Source: Sphingobacterium athyrii
GTDB taxonomy: Bacteria > Bacteroidota > Bacteroidia > Sphingobacteriales > Sphingobacteriaceae
Assembly (NCBI RefSeq): GCF_003071065.1
Contig: NZ_QCXX01000002.1
Span: forward strand, 806,001 to 870,000
Length of the DNA stretch: 64,000 bases
Direction: 5' to 3'
Part shown: positions 37,586-45,489 of the stretch, one piece after another
Layout of the letters: every line of letters starts with the position of its first letter
Numbering within the stretch: position 1 is the first letter of the stretch
Position numbers and translations under genes: made by a program
Notes under the pieces: model-generated
Databases searched by the model: none
What the model saw: the letters and a program-made list of their open reading frames with translations, nothing else
Told to the model about the DNA's origin: nothing

Positions 37586-38383
37586 ATGCGATTATTGAAA
37601 TTTATGTCTGTTGCGGCAATAATAATTGCCTGTATTTTTTGTCTTGTTTCGTTTTTGAAACCGATACGTTATTCTAATAGCTGCGGAGAGGATAATCTCT
37701 ACAGATACCGTATGGGTATCTATCAGATACAAACAAATACTCTCAAAGAAAAGGAATTACAGAAACTTGGTGGGCTGTTGTCGTTTACAGGAATCCAAAA
37801 TATTAGATGCCTCAATGAGCTTGAGAGACAGCGGTACAAAATGCTGGCACAAGCAATTGATAGCACAAATAGGAGCTTAAAATGGAGACTTGTGAAAGAT
37901 GATCTGTGGATTAATAAAAAAGGAGACATCGGATTAAAAGAAGTGATCGTTATTGGAAGTGAGGGTTTTACTTTCGTTGATAGTTATCTTACAAGAATGG
38001 GATTTAATACGGAAGAACCATTGAATACAATTATTGATACCAGTACATTTCAAAAGCTAAACAGTGCATTTTATAAAGATAAAAAACATATTTATCGCCA
38101 TTATGCAATGGCTTACGGGGGAAGCTTTTCTACTTTTGAAGAAGCTGACCATGCGACTTTTGTAGCTCTTAGTGATTGTTATGCGAAGGATAAAAATCAT
38201 ATCTACGAAAACCGTGAGGGGATTTTAAAAAATGTAGACTATAAAACCTTTAAAGTAAAAAGTACGGTGTCCGGTTGTTTTGCTAAAGATAAAAATGGCT
38301 ATTTGTCTTGGAGTGATAGGATTACAGGGGATGGACTCAATGATGAATATGTAAAAAAGGCGATCAGCGAATTGGATAAATAA
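37586..38383 (+). CDS. DKNYY-family protein, membrane-anchored or exported
   Basis: 265 residues. The N-terminus is a signal or anchor helix (FMSVAAIIIACIFCLVSFL). The C-terminal half carries DKNYY-type repeats, each with Asp-Lys followed by His/Tyr: FYKDKKHIYRHYAMAYGG, CYAKDKNHIYENREGILKNV and CFAKDKNGYLSW. The family (PF13644) is found on cell surfaces of many bacteria, and its function is unknown. Last gene of a probable four-gene operon. Confidence 0.82.
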   Translation: MRLLKFMSVAAIIIACIFCLVSFLKPIRYSNSCGEDNLYRYRMGIYQIQTNTLKEKELQKLGGLLSFTGIQNIRCLNELERQRYKMLAQAIDSTNRSLKWRLVKDDLWINKKGDIGLKEVIVIGSEGFTFVDSYLTRMGFNTEEPLNTIIDTSTFQKLNSAFYKDKKHIYRHYAMAYGGSFSTFEEADHATFVALSDCYAKDKNHIYENREGILKNVDYKTFKVKSTVSGCFAKDKNGYLSWSDRITGDGLNDEYVKKAISELDK

Positions 38384-38892
38384 TAAAAGTACTCCTTTCC
38401 TTTGGGTCAAATCTGGTTAAGGAGATTTATCGGCTGTTTTCACCCATTTATAAAATTCACTTGACAGGATCAAACATCCTGGTTTCAAAAAATAAAATAT
38501 TATTGGTTGGAAGGGCAAATAGGGGGCAAATTGTAACAAAACAAACCAACTATATTAAAATCTCTTACAAAATTGATGTCTATGTAAGTTGTTGATTAGT
38601 ATATTGTTGGTTTGTTTTTTTTGTATATTTACTTGCCGATACAAAACTTAGAGCTCATTTTAAACCATTGTTTATTAGTTTGTTATGATTTTCGAGGGAC
38701 AAATAGGTCGCACGATAAATTTAACTGTAATAAACTGTGCCAAAGATAGTTATCTGATTGGATAATACCAAATCAATTTAAATAATGTTTCATTCAATTA
38801 GAATTTAAGGTTTTTCGTATTCGAACTCTTTTAAAACTATGTGTTAATTGGGATAAGAGCTATTTATAGTTATAGTAGGGTAAGTTATCTAT
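38384..38892. other. Intergenic region with a 13-bp inverted repeat
   Basis: 509 bases with no gene. A perfect inverted repeat, AAAACAAACCAAC (38538-38550) and GTTGGTTTGTTTT (38606-38618), encloses 55 AT-rich bases and is followed by an uninterrupted T-run. It may be a terminator-like structure or the edge of a lost element; no integrase or direct repeat supports the second idea. Confidence 0.45.
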
Positions 38893-39087
38893 TTACTTTT
38901 TTTGCTGAGAGTGCCTACAGGCTACAGCTGAGCACGAACCTTTACTTGCGAATGTTAATACTATTAGAAGAACCCCCAAAACCACTATATAAGTTTCTCT
39001 ATCCATAAGTCCGGTGGTAATTATTAATAGCGCAAAAGTCAATTTTAACAGACCTGCGATTGTGAAATTTTTTAAAAAATTTAACAT
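38893..39087 (-). CDS. Small membrane protein with C-terminal Cys pair
   Basis: 64 residues: two short membrane helices (IAGLLKLTFALLIITTGL and YIVVLGVLLIVLTFAS) followed by GSCSAVACRHSQQKK. The arrangement resembles the YgaP/DUF2892-like helical pair plus a metal- or sulfur-binding Cys motif seen in small Bacteroidota proteins near sulfur or redox genes. It sits just outside the redox island. Family assignment tentative. Confidence 0.62.
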   Translation of the reverse strand: MLNFLKNFTIAGLLKLTFALLIITTGLMDRETYIVVLGVLLIVLTFASKGSCSAVACRHSQQKK

Positions 39088-39244
39088 ATTTCGTTGATAC
39101 TTGTATTATATTATACCGAGGAATAAAATCTTCTAACAAGACTATAGAAATTGAGAAAGGCACCATGTATAATAATCCCCTTTACTTTTAAGTTCTTGCT
39201 TACAGTGTTCGTAGCTGTCCAAACTGTAAAAATTCAGCTGGTTT

Positions 39245-40567
39245 TTAAGATTTGGACAAACTGGAAAGATAATCAGCGATTCTTGCCATCGCTACCAATA
39301 ATGATCCATCATCAAAGCAGGTATAGACAATTCTAAACATACCTTTTTTTGTATGACCGAATCCAATTCCTGGCGTTAATAAGACACCTGTATTTTTGTA
39401 AAGGTTTTCCCAAAATTCCATTTCACCTGTCAATGTTTCTGTTTTTAAAAATTTCGAAAAATCTGCCCATACAAATAAACTTCCGTAGGAAGGAACGAAT
39501 GGAATGTTTAGTTTTTTTAACATCTCAACTACTACAATATATCCTTTGGTCAGGGCTTGCTGCTGTGCATCCAGGAAATTGCGCATAAACTTTTGATCTC
39601 CCAATACATTCTCCAATAACCATTGTGTATGATTTGAAACCATGTGTGGAAGGCTTAAATTATTAAAAGCGCTTAAGAAAGGTTGGTTAAGTGAGTATAC
39701 CGTACCGACTCTCATTCCTGAAATGCCAATATCTTTAGAAAGGGCATACCATTGATGTAAATATGGGCTGTTCTTTTGATGAATTATAGATAGGAATGAC
39801 GTAAATTGATGTTGGTGTGCATAATCAGTAACGATTGATGGGTGTTTTGTGTTAATGGTTACGAGTCCATAAATTTCATTGACGATAAAGTGAATTTTTC
39901 TTTCGATACACCAGTCGGCGATAGTTTCCAATTGTTCTGCGGTATATAATCCTCCGGTCGGATTATCCGGATTGGTAACTACCAGAAGTTTAAAATTTGA
40001 ACCTTGGTATTCAATATCCTGTTTGGCTTTTTCCAGATGTTCAATCGACAGAATTGGTCCATGATGGATAGCATCACTATCATGATGCGTAATTAAATCA
40101 TATCTTTCTACGCCTGCTTTATTCATGATGTCGCGGCTGTATACCGGATATGCAGGGGCTGGAAACACGGCAACATCCCCTTTATCAGCAAGAATGATAG
40201 CGGATAGTTCGATCACGGCGGTAGCTCCAGCAGCGACTCCTATATTTTCAGGATCTAAAGGGCGATTTGCTAAAAAATTACCCACAAACTCTGCTAATGC
40301 TGCTCGGAACGTTTCATGACCCCGTCCAGAAGTATAGCCTGAAACCCAGTGAGGAATTTTTTGTGTAGCGGATATATGCTGAAGTTTTTTACTTAGTATT
40401 GACCAATTGAGATTGTTATCCGCTACATTTAAAGGGAAAGTGCCATGTGGATTATCTACCGGATGATAAATGTTTTTAGATGCTTCAAAGTACAATTCAA
40501 AATCTGGTCTAACAACAGTGTTGTAAGCTCGATTGCCTCTTAAAGATATATAGGATAAATCTGACAT
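39245..40567 (-). CDS. Fold-type I PLP aminotransferase, ACC-synthase-like
   Basis: About 440 residues from ATG 40567; the frame is open 99 bases upstream, but that stretch contains the promoter. Seen: YFEASKNIYHPVDNPHGTFP near the start, which is strikingly like the substrate-binding segment of 1-aminocyclopropane-1-carboxylate synthases, VTNPDNPTGGLYTAEQLETI (the NPTG phosphate/PLP region), HFIVNEIYGL, and the Schiff-base Lys in YALSKDIGISGMRVGTVY. These family members act on amino acids, including S-adenosylmethionine or aromatic and branched substrates. A sulfur-containing substrate would fit the redox neighbours (inference). It carries the shared regulatory element C. Confidence 0.9.
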   Translation of the reverse strand: MSDLSYISLRGNRAYNTVVRPDFELYFEASKNIYHPVDNPHGTFPLNVADNNLNWSILSKKLQHISATQKIPHWVSGYTSGRGHETFRAALAEFVGNFLANRPLDPENIGVAAGATAVIELSAIILADKGDVAVFPAPAYPVYSRDIMNKAGVERYDLITHHDSDAIHHGPILSIEHLEKAKQDIEYQGSNFKLLVVTNPDNPTGGLYTAEQLETIADWCIERKIHFIVNEIYGLVTINTKHPSIVTDYAHQHQFTSFLSIIHQKNSPYLHQWYALSKDIGISGMRVGTVYSLNQPFLSAFNNLSLPHMVSNHTQWLLENVLGDQKFMRNFLDAQQQALTKGYIVVVEMLKKLNIPFVPSYGSLFVWADFSKFLKTETLTGEMEFWENLYKNTGVLLTPGIGFGHTKKGMFRIVYTCFDDGSLLVAMARIADYLSSLSKS

Positions 40568-40596
40568 GGGATGTTGTTGATATAAATTAAATATCC

Positions 40597-40657
40597 CAAA
40601 GTTAGGCTGTGGGTATCTTCGAAAGTATGGACAAAACTGAAAAAAAATGGTACTTAT
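40597..40657 (-). promoter_or_regulatory. Shared promoter element, copy C (aminotransferase gene)
   Basis: On the minus strand a 31-base block (40627-40657) ends in CAGTTTTGTCCAT (40627-40639); 22 bases later comes TAACTTTG (40597-40604), a -7 box, about 30 bases before the ATG. The block matches copy A at 29 of 31 positions. See copies A and B. Confidence 0.85.
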
Positions 40658-40994
40658 AGACAGCATTCGGGTTTGTTCCTGATCATTTACGGAAGTAAAG
40701 ATTTAAAATTCTGTATACCTGATTTTTTGGAAATGAATTAAGTCATGCAGGGAGCTGCTTTTTGTATGATCTACAGGTCTGATTTGTCTGCGCTTTTATC
40801 TCACTAATTTTGGTGAAATATATAGTGTTCAATACATCTTCTGTATGAGTGCATAATTGCATATCATCATTTTGGACTTTAATTATTGTTATCTCATCTG
40901 CAACATGCTGTTTTGAGCTTCGGGAATGTGAGTGAATCTGAAATTACTTCTATATTTGCATAAATATTACGCTAATCATAATTTAAGAAATCAT

Positions 40995-41897
40995 ATGAAA
41001 AAGCAGAAAGAGGAAGCTATCTATGAGTATCATTTAAAGCCTGATGCTCCAAACAAAATGCAGTTTGAGGTCCAGTCTTTACAAGATGTGATCAAAGAGC
41101 ATCAGGAAGATATGGCCAAACCTCATATCCACAGTTTTTATCAGGTTATCTGGTTCAAGTCAGGTAATGGAAAACATTTTGTTGATTTCAACGAATATGA
41201 TGTATCGGAAAATACGATCTTCTTTATTGCTAAAAACCAGGTTCATGCTTTTGATCATAATCCAGATTACCAAGGATTTGTCATCCATTTCTCTGAGGAT
41301 TTTTTGGTTCAAAAGGAAAACGATGTTGATTTTTTCCTCAAGTGCAGCATGTTCAATAATCCCTATCAGATTCCTTCATGCTGTGTAGGAAGTGGAAATG
41401 AGTACAAATTGGATGAGTATATTTCCCAGATGCAGACTGAGCTTAAAGAGCATGATAAATATGGTCAGGAAGAATTGCTCAGGCTTTATCTGAAAGCTTT
41501 TCTGATTCAGGTTCAGCGCCGTAAATATGAACTTGAACAACTTAATAAGGGACTTGCGCCTTTTATTGTGGATGAGAAACGTACCCAGTTGATCCATTTT
41601 GTCAATCTGATTGAAGAAAACTATACCAAAGGACTTCCTGCATCTCAATATGCCGAAATGCTTTTTGTTTCCCTAAGAACTTTATCAAATCTTACGCTGC
41701 AACTGCTCAATAAAAAACCATCAGAAATGATCCATGAAAGGATCGTATTGGAAGCAAAAAGACTATTGCTTCATTCAGAGCTCAATGTCAATCAGATTGC
41801 TGATAAAATAGGTTTTGAAGATCCATCTTATTTTATCAGATACTTTAAAAAATATACCGGTCAATCACCAACATCTTTCCGAAAATCCTTTCAATAG
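40995..41897 (+). CDS. AraC-family regulator of the redox island
   Basis: I start at ATG 40995; the frame is open from 40932, but the added residues look like non-coding sequence. The 300-residue protein has an N-terminal AraC-binding cupin (HIHSFYQVIWFKSGNGKHFV, IFFIAKNQVHAFDHN) and a C-terminal double helix-turn-helix: GLPASQYAEMLFVSLRTLSN and VNQIADKIGFEDPSYFIRYF with KKYTGQSPTSFRKSF. It lies between three promoters that share a common element and is transcribed towards two of them; it is thus the natural candidate to bind that element (inference). Its own upstream region lacks the element. Confidence 0.92.
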   Translation: MKKQKEEAIYEYHLKPDAPNKMQFEVQSLQDVIKEHQEDMAKPHIHSFYQVIWFKSGNGKHFVDFNEYDVSENTIFFIAKNQVHAFDHNPDYQGFVIHFSEDFLVQKENDVDFFLKCSMFNNPYQIPSCCVGSGNEYKLDEYISQMQTELKEHDKYGQEELLRLYLKAFLIQVQRRKYELEQLNKGLAPFIVDEKRTQLIHFVNLIEENYTKGLPASQYAEMLFVSLRTLSNLTLQLLNKKPSEMIHERIVLEAKRLLLHSELNVNQIADKIGFEDPSYFIRYFKKYTGQSPTSFRKSFQ

Positions 41898-41925
41898 TTG
41901 TCCGGGCGGGAGATTCTATTACGAT

Positions 41926-42474
41926 ATGGATATTGTAAAACACATCAGCCAGCATACCCGGAACTTGATTGACGGACTGATGCATTCTTCCTTGGAGCAA
42001 AGAAAAAGTTTAGCCATAGCCCTATTGGGATTTTATAGTCAATTGCCCAACTTTAAGGAGACTCTGCATCAATACCTCCACATCAACATAAAAAAACGGC
42101 AGTTAATCTCCGACATCCGTAGTGGGCATCTTCAGAATTACGTAGATGCTATTGAAAAAAGTAATGCTGAGGCAGACGTGTATGCGGACAACTATGAAGA
42201 GCCGGAGCCAATCGAACTCTTGATCTTAGATGCATTTGCTGGTATCACTTCTGACTTGAAATTCTCAGCATCTTTAGTTCCACTTTTAGTTGGAATAATT
42301 GACACCTTGGACTATTATGAAAATTTTTCTGATCGTCCAGAGTTTTGGCACCAGTTATTAGAGAAAGAACTACAGTTTCAAAATGAAATCTTGATTCAGC
42401 TCCGCTCAGAGCAAAATTTTCACGCTTCGATCTATGAAAAAAGATATGAACATGTAAAGTTTACTCAACTATGA
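41926..42474 (+). CDS. Hypothetical helical protein (weak DUF416-like resemblance)
   Basis: 182 residues from ATG 41926, 28 bases after the AraC stop, so co-transcription is probable. The frame is open upstream inside the AraC gene, which is why the internal ATG is preferred. All-helical: SLAIALLGFYSQLPNFKETL, an acidic segment NYEEPEPIELLILDAFAGIT, and EFWHQLLEKELQFQNEILIQ with a final LRS. The layout weakly resembles the YjaG/DUF416 family. No function can be given; it may be an immunity or regulatory partner. Confidence 0.72.
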   Translation: MDIVKHISQHTRNLIDGLMHSSLEQRKSLAIALLGFYSQLPNFKETLHQYLHINIKKRQLISDIRSGHLQNYVDAIEKSNAEADVYADNYEEPEPIELLILDAFAGITSDLKFSASLVPLLVGIIDTLDYYENFSDRPEFWHQLLEKELQFQNEILIQLRSEQNFHASIYEKRYEHVKFTQL

Positions 42475-42793
42475 TTTGAGTTCTGAATAGCTGGTACCTG
42501 GGGAATTTCAATTAAGTCCTCAAGTAATTTGATTTACCCCTGTTTCTGATCTACCTAACCCTAAATCTTTGATTATTTATTTCTGGACAATAATCTGTTA
42601 GGGGAGAAGAACGATCATCATCAGGAATCCTTCAATAGTCAAAATTCATCTATTATTAAGTCTTAGGTATTCGTTTTAAAAAAAGCAGTATTCCATATGC
42701 AACAAAAATTCGGCCACTCAGCTTGATTTTGTCCTCTTATTATCAGTTTATTACAAAGTTATCGCATGGGAATTTGAAAGTGTAATCCGATCA
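42475..42793. other. Intergenic region before promoter copy A
   Basis: 319 bases after the helical hypothetical gene, with no gene or clear hairpin. AT-rich, with several short open frames without coding character. Confidence 0.4.
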
Positions 42794-42854
42794 ATAAGTA
42801 CCACTTGTTTTCAGTTTTGTCCATTTTCTTGATGCTTTCCAGCCATTACCTTTG
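42794..42854 (+). promoter_or_regulatory. Shared promoter element, copy A (luciferase-like monooxygenase unit)
   Basis: A 31-base block (42794-42824) ends in CAGTTTTGTCCAT (42812-42824); 22 bases later TACCTTTG (42847-42854) is a -7 box. The match with copy B extends over 82 bases (42790-42871 against 45399-45480, 73 identical). No TTG at standard -33 spacing is found, so an activator is probably needed. The gene starts 160 bases downstream, leaving an untranslated leader or the trace of a lost gene. Confidence 0.88.
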
Positions 42855-43015
42855 TAGTAGGAAATTTAAAAACAGATGGTACTGATCTTTGGGACTATAT
42901 ATGTTCTTCCTTACTTGTAGATTGATTGTCGATAAAAAACTAAAATTTAATCCCAGCAATTTCTAAGGCAAAGAAGTATTCAGTAGCTGTCATTCATATT
43001 TAAAAAAGGGGAATT

Positions 43016-44020
43016 ATGATACCTATTTCATTATTAGAATTAGCGTTCATTTCTGAAGATAGCAATGCTCGTTCTACATTCGAAAAAACTAAAGAATTGG
43101 CCCAATTGGTCGATAATTTAGGATACAAACGTCTCTGGTTGGCTGAACACCATAATATGGTTCATGTCGCCAGTACTGCAACTTCAGTTTTGATTGGACA
43201 TCTTGCTGGCCACACTCAAAATATACGAGTAGGCTCGGGAGGTATTATGTTACCTAACCATTCGCCTCTGATTGTTGCTGAGCAATTTGGAACCTTAGCT
43301 CAGCTTTATCCAGATCGGATTGATCTGGGTTTGGGAAGGGCACCTGGAAGCGACATCCAAACAGCTTTAGCTATTCAAAAAGATTTTTATGAGCAATCTC
43401 AACGGTTTCCTCAAAATGTGGAAGCATTAGAAATGTATTTTTCTCATAAGAATCCCTATGCCAAGGTGCGTGCTTTTATAGCCGAAGATACACATGTTCC
43501 GATCTGGATCTTAGGATCTAGTACAGAGAGTGCCGCTTTAGCAGCATCCAAGGGATTACCATATGCTTTTGCGGGTCATTTTGCTCCAAGACAAATGTTG
43601 GAGGCCTTTGCACTGTACCGTCAGAATTTTAAAGCTTCTGATGTTTTGAAACAGCCTTACACGATAGCAGCTGTGAATGCTACAGCTGCAGAAACGGATC
43701 AGCAAGCAGAAAAGTTATCGACCAGTCTGTATCAGATGTTTCAAAGTTTAGCACAAAATTCAGCGAAATTTTTACAACCTCCAGTGGACTCGTTAGCAGG
43801 GCTCCTGGACGGCATGTCTGAGCAGGTACGTTTACAAGTGGAGCAAATGACGGCCTGTTCTTTTGTTGGAAGTAAGGAGAAAATCCGTCATGACTTAAAG
43901 GCCTTTTTAGGGCAGACAGGTGTAGACGAATTGATGATTCATTCGCCTGTCTATGATCATAAGGAAAAATTGAAAAGTATGATGATCATGAAAGAGGTGA
44001 TGGATGATTTAAATCGTTAA
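43016..44020 (+). CDS. Luciferase-like (LLM class) flavin-dependent monooxygenase
   Basis: 334 residues of the bacterial luciferase family, MsnO8-like branch. Seen: the start PISLLELAFISEDSNARSTF, the substrate/flavin barrel motif YKRLWLAEHHNM, LIGHLAGHTQNIRVGSGGIM, then YPDRIDLGLGRAPGSD, and WILGSSTESAALAASKGLPY. Uses reduced flavin and O2 to oxidise an unknown substrate. A GGGG shortly before the ATG looks like a ribosome binding site. The azoreductase two genes downstream could supply reduced flavin (inference). Confidence 0.93.
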   Translation: MIPISLLELAFISEDSNARSTFEKTKELAQLVDNLGYKRLWLAEHHNMVHVASTATSVLIGHLAGHTQNIRVGSGGIMLPNHSPLIVAEQFGTLAQLYPDRIDLGLGRAPGSDIQTALAIQKDFYEQSQRFPQNVEALEMYFSHKNPYAKVRAFIAEDTHVPIWILGSSTESAALAASKGLPYAFAGHFAPRQMLEAFALYRQNFKASDVLKQPYTIAAVNATAAETDQQAEKLSTSLYQMFQSLAQNSAKFLQPPVDSLAGLLDGMSEQVRLQVEQMTACSFVGSKEKIRHDLKAFLGQTGVDELMIHSPVYDHKEKLKSMMIMKEVMDDLNR

Positions 44021-44163
44021 GATTCCCTTTTTCCGTAATCAGATAATGCCTGTTTAAGATCATATTTAATGACTCACATGATCATTATAATCAGAAAATA
44101 TCCTGCATTTCCTTAATACAATACATTACAATACAACTGTTAATAATTTAAAAATATAAAACA

Positions 44164-44457
44164 ATGGATTTAGCAAATAAAATAGAATCAGAACAATTGA
44201 CCATGGTTAATTTTCATGCGACTTGGTGTCCTCCATGTGTGGCCATGAAGCCAAATTTAGATGAAGTGGTTGCGGAATTTGATGATCTTATTCATTATGA
44301 ACGTGTGGATATCGATAAATATCCAGATTTAGCAACCCTATTTGAAATCAGAAGTGTACCGACTACGATGCTTTTCAAAAAAGGAGAAATGAAATGGAGA
44401 CACTCCGGTGTTGTGCCCTCTCATGAGCTTGGTCAGTTGGTAAAGGAGAACCTTTAA
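44164..44457 (+). CDS. Thioredoxin (first copy)
   Basis: 97 residues, a minimal cytoplasmic thioredoxin. Active site WCPPC at residues 21-25 (a CPPC variant, instead of the usual CGPC), then VDIDKYPDLATLFEIRSVPT with the cis-Pro and the C-terminal helix SHELGQLVKEN. It aligns without gaps to the second thioredoxin at 46111. The 143 bases before it, after the monooxygenase, contain no shared element, so it is likely read from copy A. Gap to the next gene: 21 bases. Confidence 0.94.
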   Translation: MDLANKIESEQLTMVNFHATWCPPCVAMKPNLDEVVAEFDDLIHYERVDIDKYPDLATLFEIRSVPTTMLFKKGEMKWRHSGVVPSHELGQLVKENL

Positions 44458-44478
44458 TTCTATAAACTTGAACTTAAC

Positions 44479-45111
44479 ATGAAAAGATTACTGCACATTA
44501 TCAGTTCGCCGAGAAAGGAAAAATCTAAATCAGGAGCCATTGCTCAGGAATTTATGGAACACTATAAACTGTTGAATCCGGATGCTGTTATAGATGAACT
44601 GAATCTTTGGAACTTAAGTATTCCTACCTTTGACGGGGACAAAGCTGCGGCCAAGATGACTTTCTTCGGTGAAGGCACGTTAAATGAGGAATTAAAAAGT
44701 TCATGGGATAAAGTTGTGGAAGTAACGGAACGTTTTTCCTCAGCAGATGAATACCTGATCACGGTTCCGATGTGGAATGGCGGTATTCCATGGGTATTGA
44801 AGCACTATATCGATACCATCTCACAGCCGGGCCTGACTTTTGGCTTTGGAGCAGAAGGGTACTTTCCATTACTAAAAGATAAGAAGGCATGTGTTATTTA
44901 TACCTCAGGCGTATATGGTGCAGGTGTACCGATTGAACTGGGATTAGATTTCCAGTCTACCTATTTAAACTGGTGGTTGGGGCTTGTTGGTATTACTGAA
45001 GTTCATTCGGTTAAATTTTTAGGAAATCTAGTGAATCCAGATGCTGATAAAGAGTTTTTAAATGCGCTTAAATCAGCTCACGGTATTGCAAAAGATTTTT
45101 TTTCAGAGTAG
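44479..45111 (+). CDS. AzoR-type FMN-dependent NAD(P)H quinone/azo reductase
   Basis: 210 residues with the flavodoxin fold: KRLLHIISSPRKEKSKSG binds FMN phosphate, YLITVPMWNGGIPWVLKHYI is the hallmark of AzoR proteins, and ACVIYTSGVYGAG follows. It reduces quinones or azo compounds by two electrons. Follows thioredoxin by 21 bases and closes the unit driven by copy A, ending at the terminator at 45239. Confidence 0.9.
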   Translation: MKRLLHIISSPRKEKSKSGAIAQEFMEHYKLLNPDAVIDELNLWNLSIPTFDGDKAAAKMTFFGEGTLNEELKSSWDKVVEVTERFSSADEYLITVPMWNGGIPWVLKHYIDTISQPGLTFGFGAEGYFPLLKDKKACVIYTSGVYGAGVPIELGLDFQSTYLNWWLGLVGITEVHSVKFLGNLVNPDADKEFLNALKSAHGIAKDFFSE

Positions 45112-45238
45112 TTCATTGATGCTAACTTGAAGAGTTTAGCTCTTATAAAAGATTTTGTGAAGAAGTCAAGTGAGCTATTTATCCTTTTCTTATCTGAAAC
45201 TAAATTACGTCATTCAAAACAGCAAAAGGCCTCATGAT

Positions 45239-45278
45239 AAAAAGGAAGTCTCCCATAATTTGGGGAACTTCCTTTTTT
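45239..45278 (+). terminator. Terminator after the azoreductase gene
   Basis: AAAAAGGAAGT (45239-45249) pairs with ACTTCCTTTTTT at the end of the element, with an inner CTCCC/GGGG pairing and a T6 run. It separates the unit of copy A from that of copy B. Confidence 0.8.
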
Positions 45279-45402
45279 GATAAGTGCAAGGTAACTAGTG
45301 ATTTGATTTTTCAATCAAGTAGGTTCGGATGGTCCGACTTATCTTTTCGCCAATATATTTTAGAAAGGAAATTTGACTATCTAAAAGGGTGGAATCGAAT
45401 CA

Positions 45403-45463
45403 ATAAGTGCTATTTGTTTTCAGTTTTGTCCATTTTCTTGAAGCTGTCTAGCCAGTACCTTTG
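45403..45463 (+). promoter_or_regulatory. Shared promoter element, copy B (OsmC-thioredoxin-DsbA unit)
   Basis: A 31-base block (45403-45433) ends in CAGTTTTGTCCAT (45421-45433); 22 bases later TACCTTTG (45456-45463) is the -7 box, 26 bases before the ATG at 45490. See copy A for the 82-base extended match. Confidence 0.88.
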
Positions 45464-45489
45464 TAGTACAAAATTTAAAACAATTGGTT

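Noticed and set aside
39151..39336. 61-codon frame downstream of the aminotransferase gene
   Set aside because: It runs antisense over the 3' end of the aminotransferase gene and shows no coding features.
40568..40666. N-terminal extension of the aminotransferase (33 codons)
   Set aside because: It overlaps the shared promoter element copy C; the ATG at 40567 starts the conserved protein.
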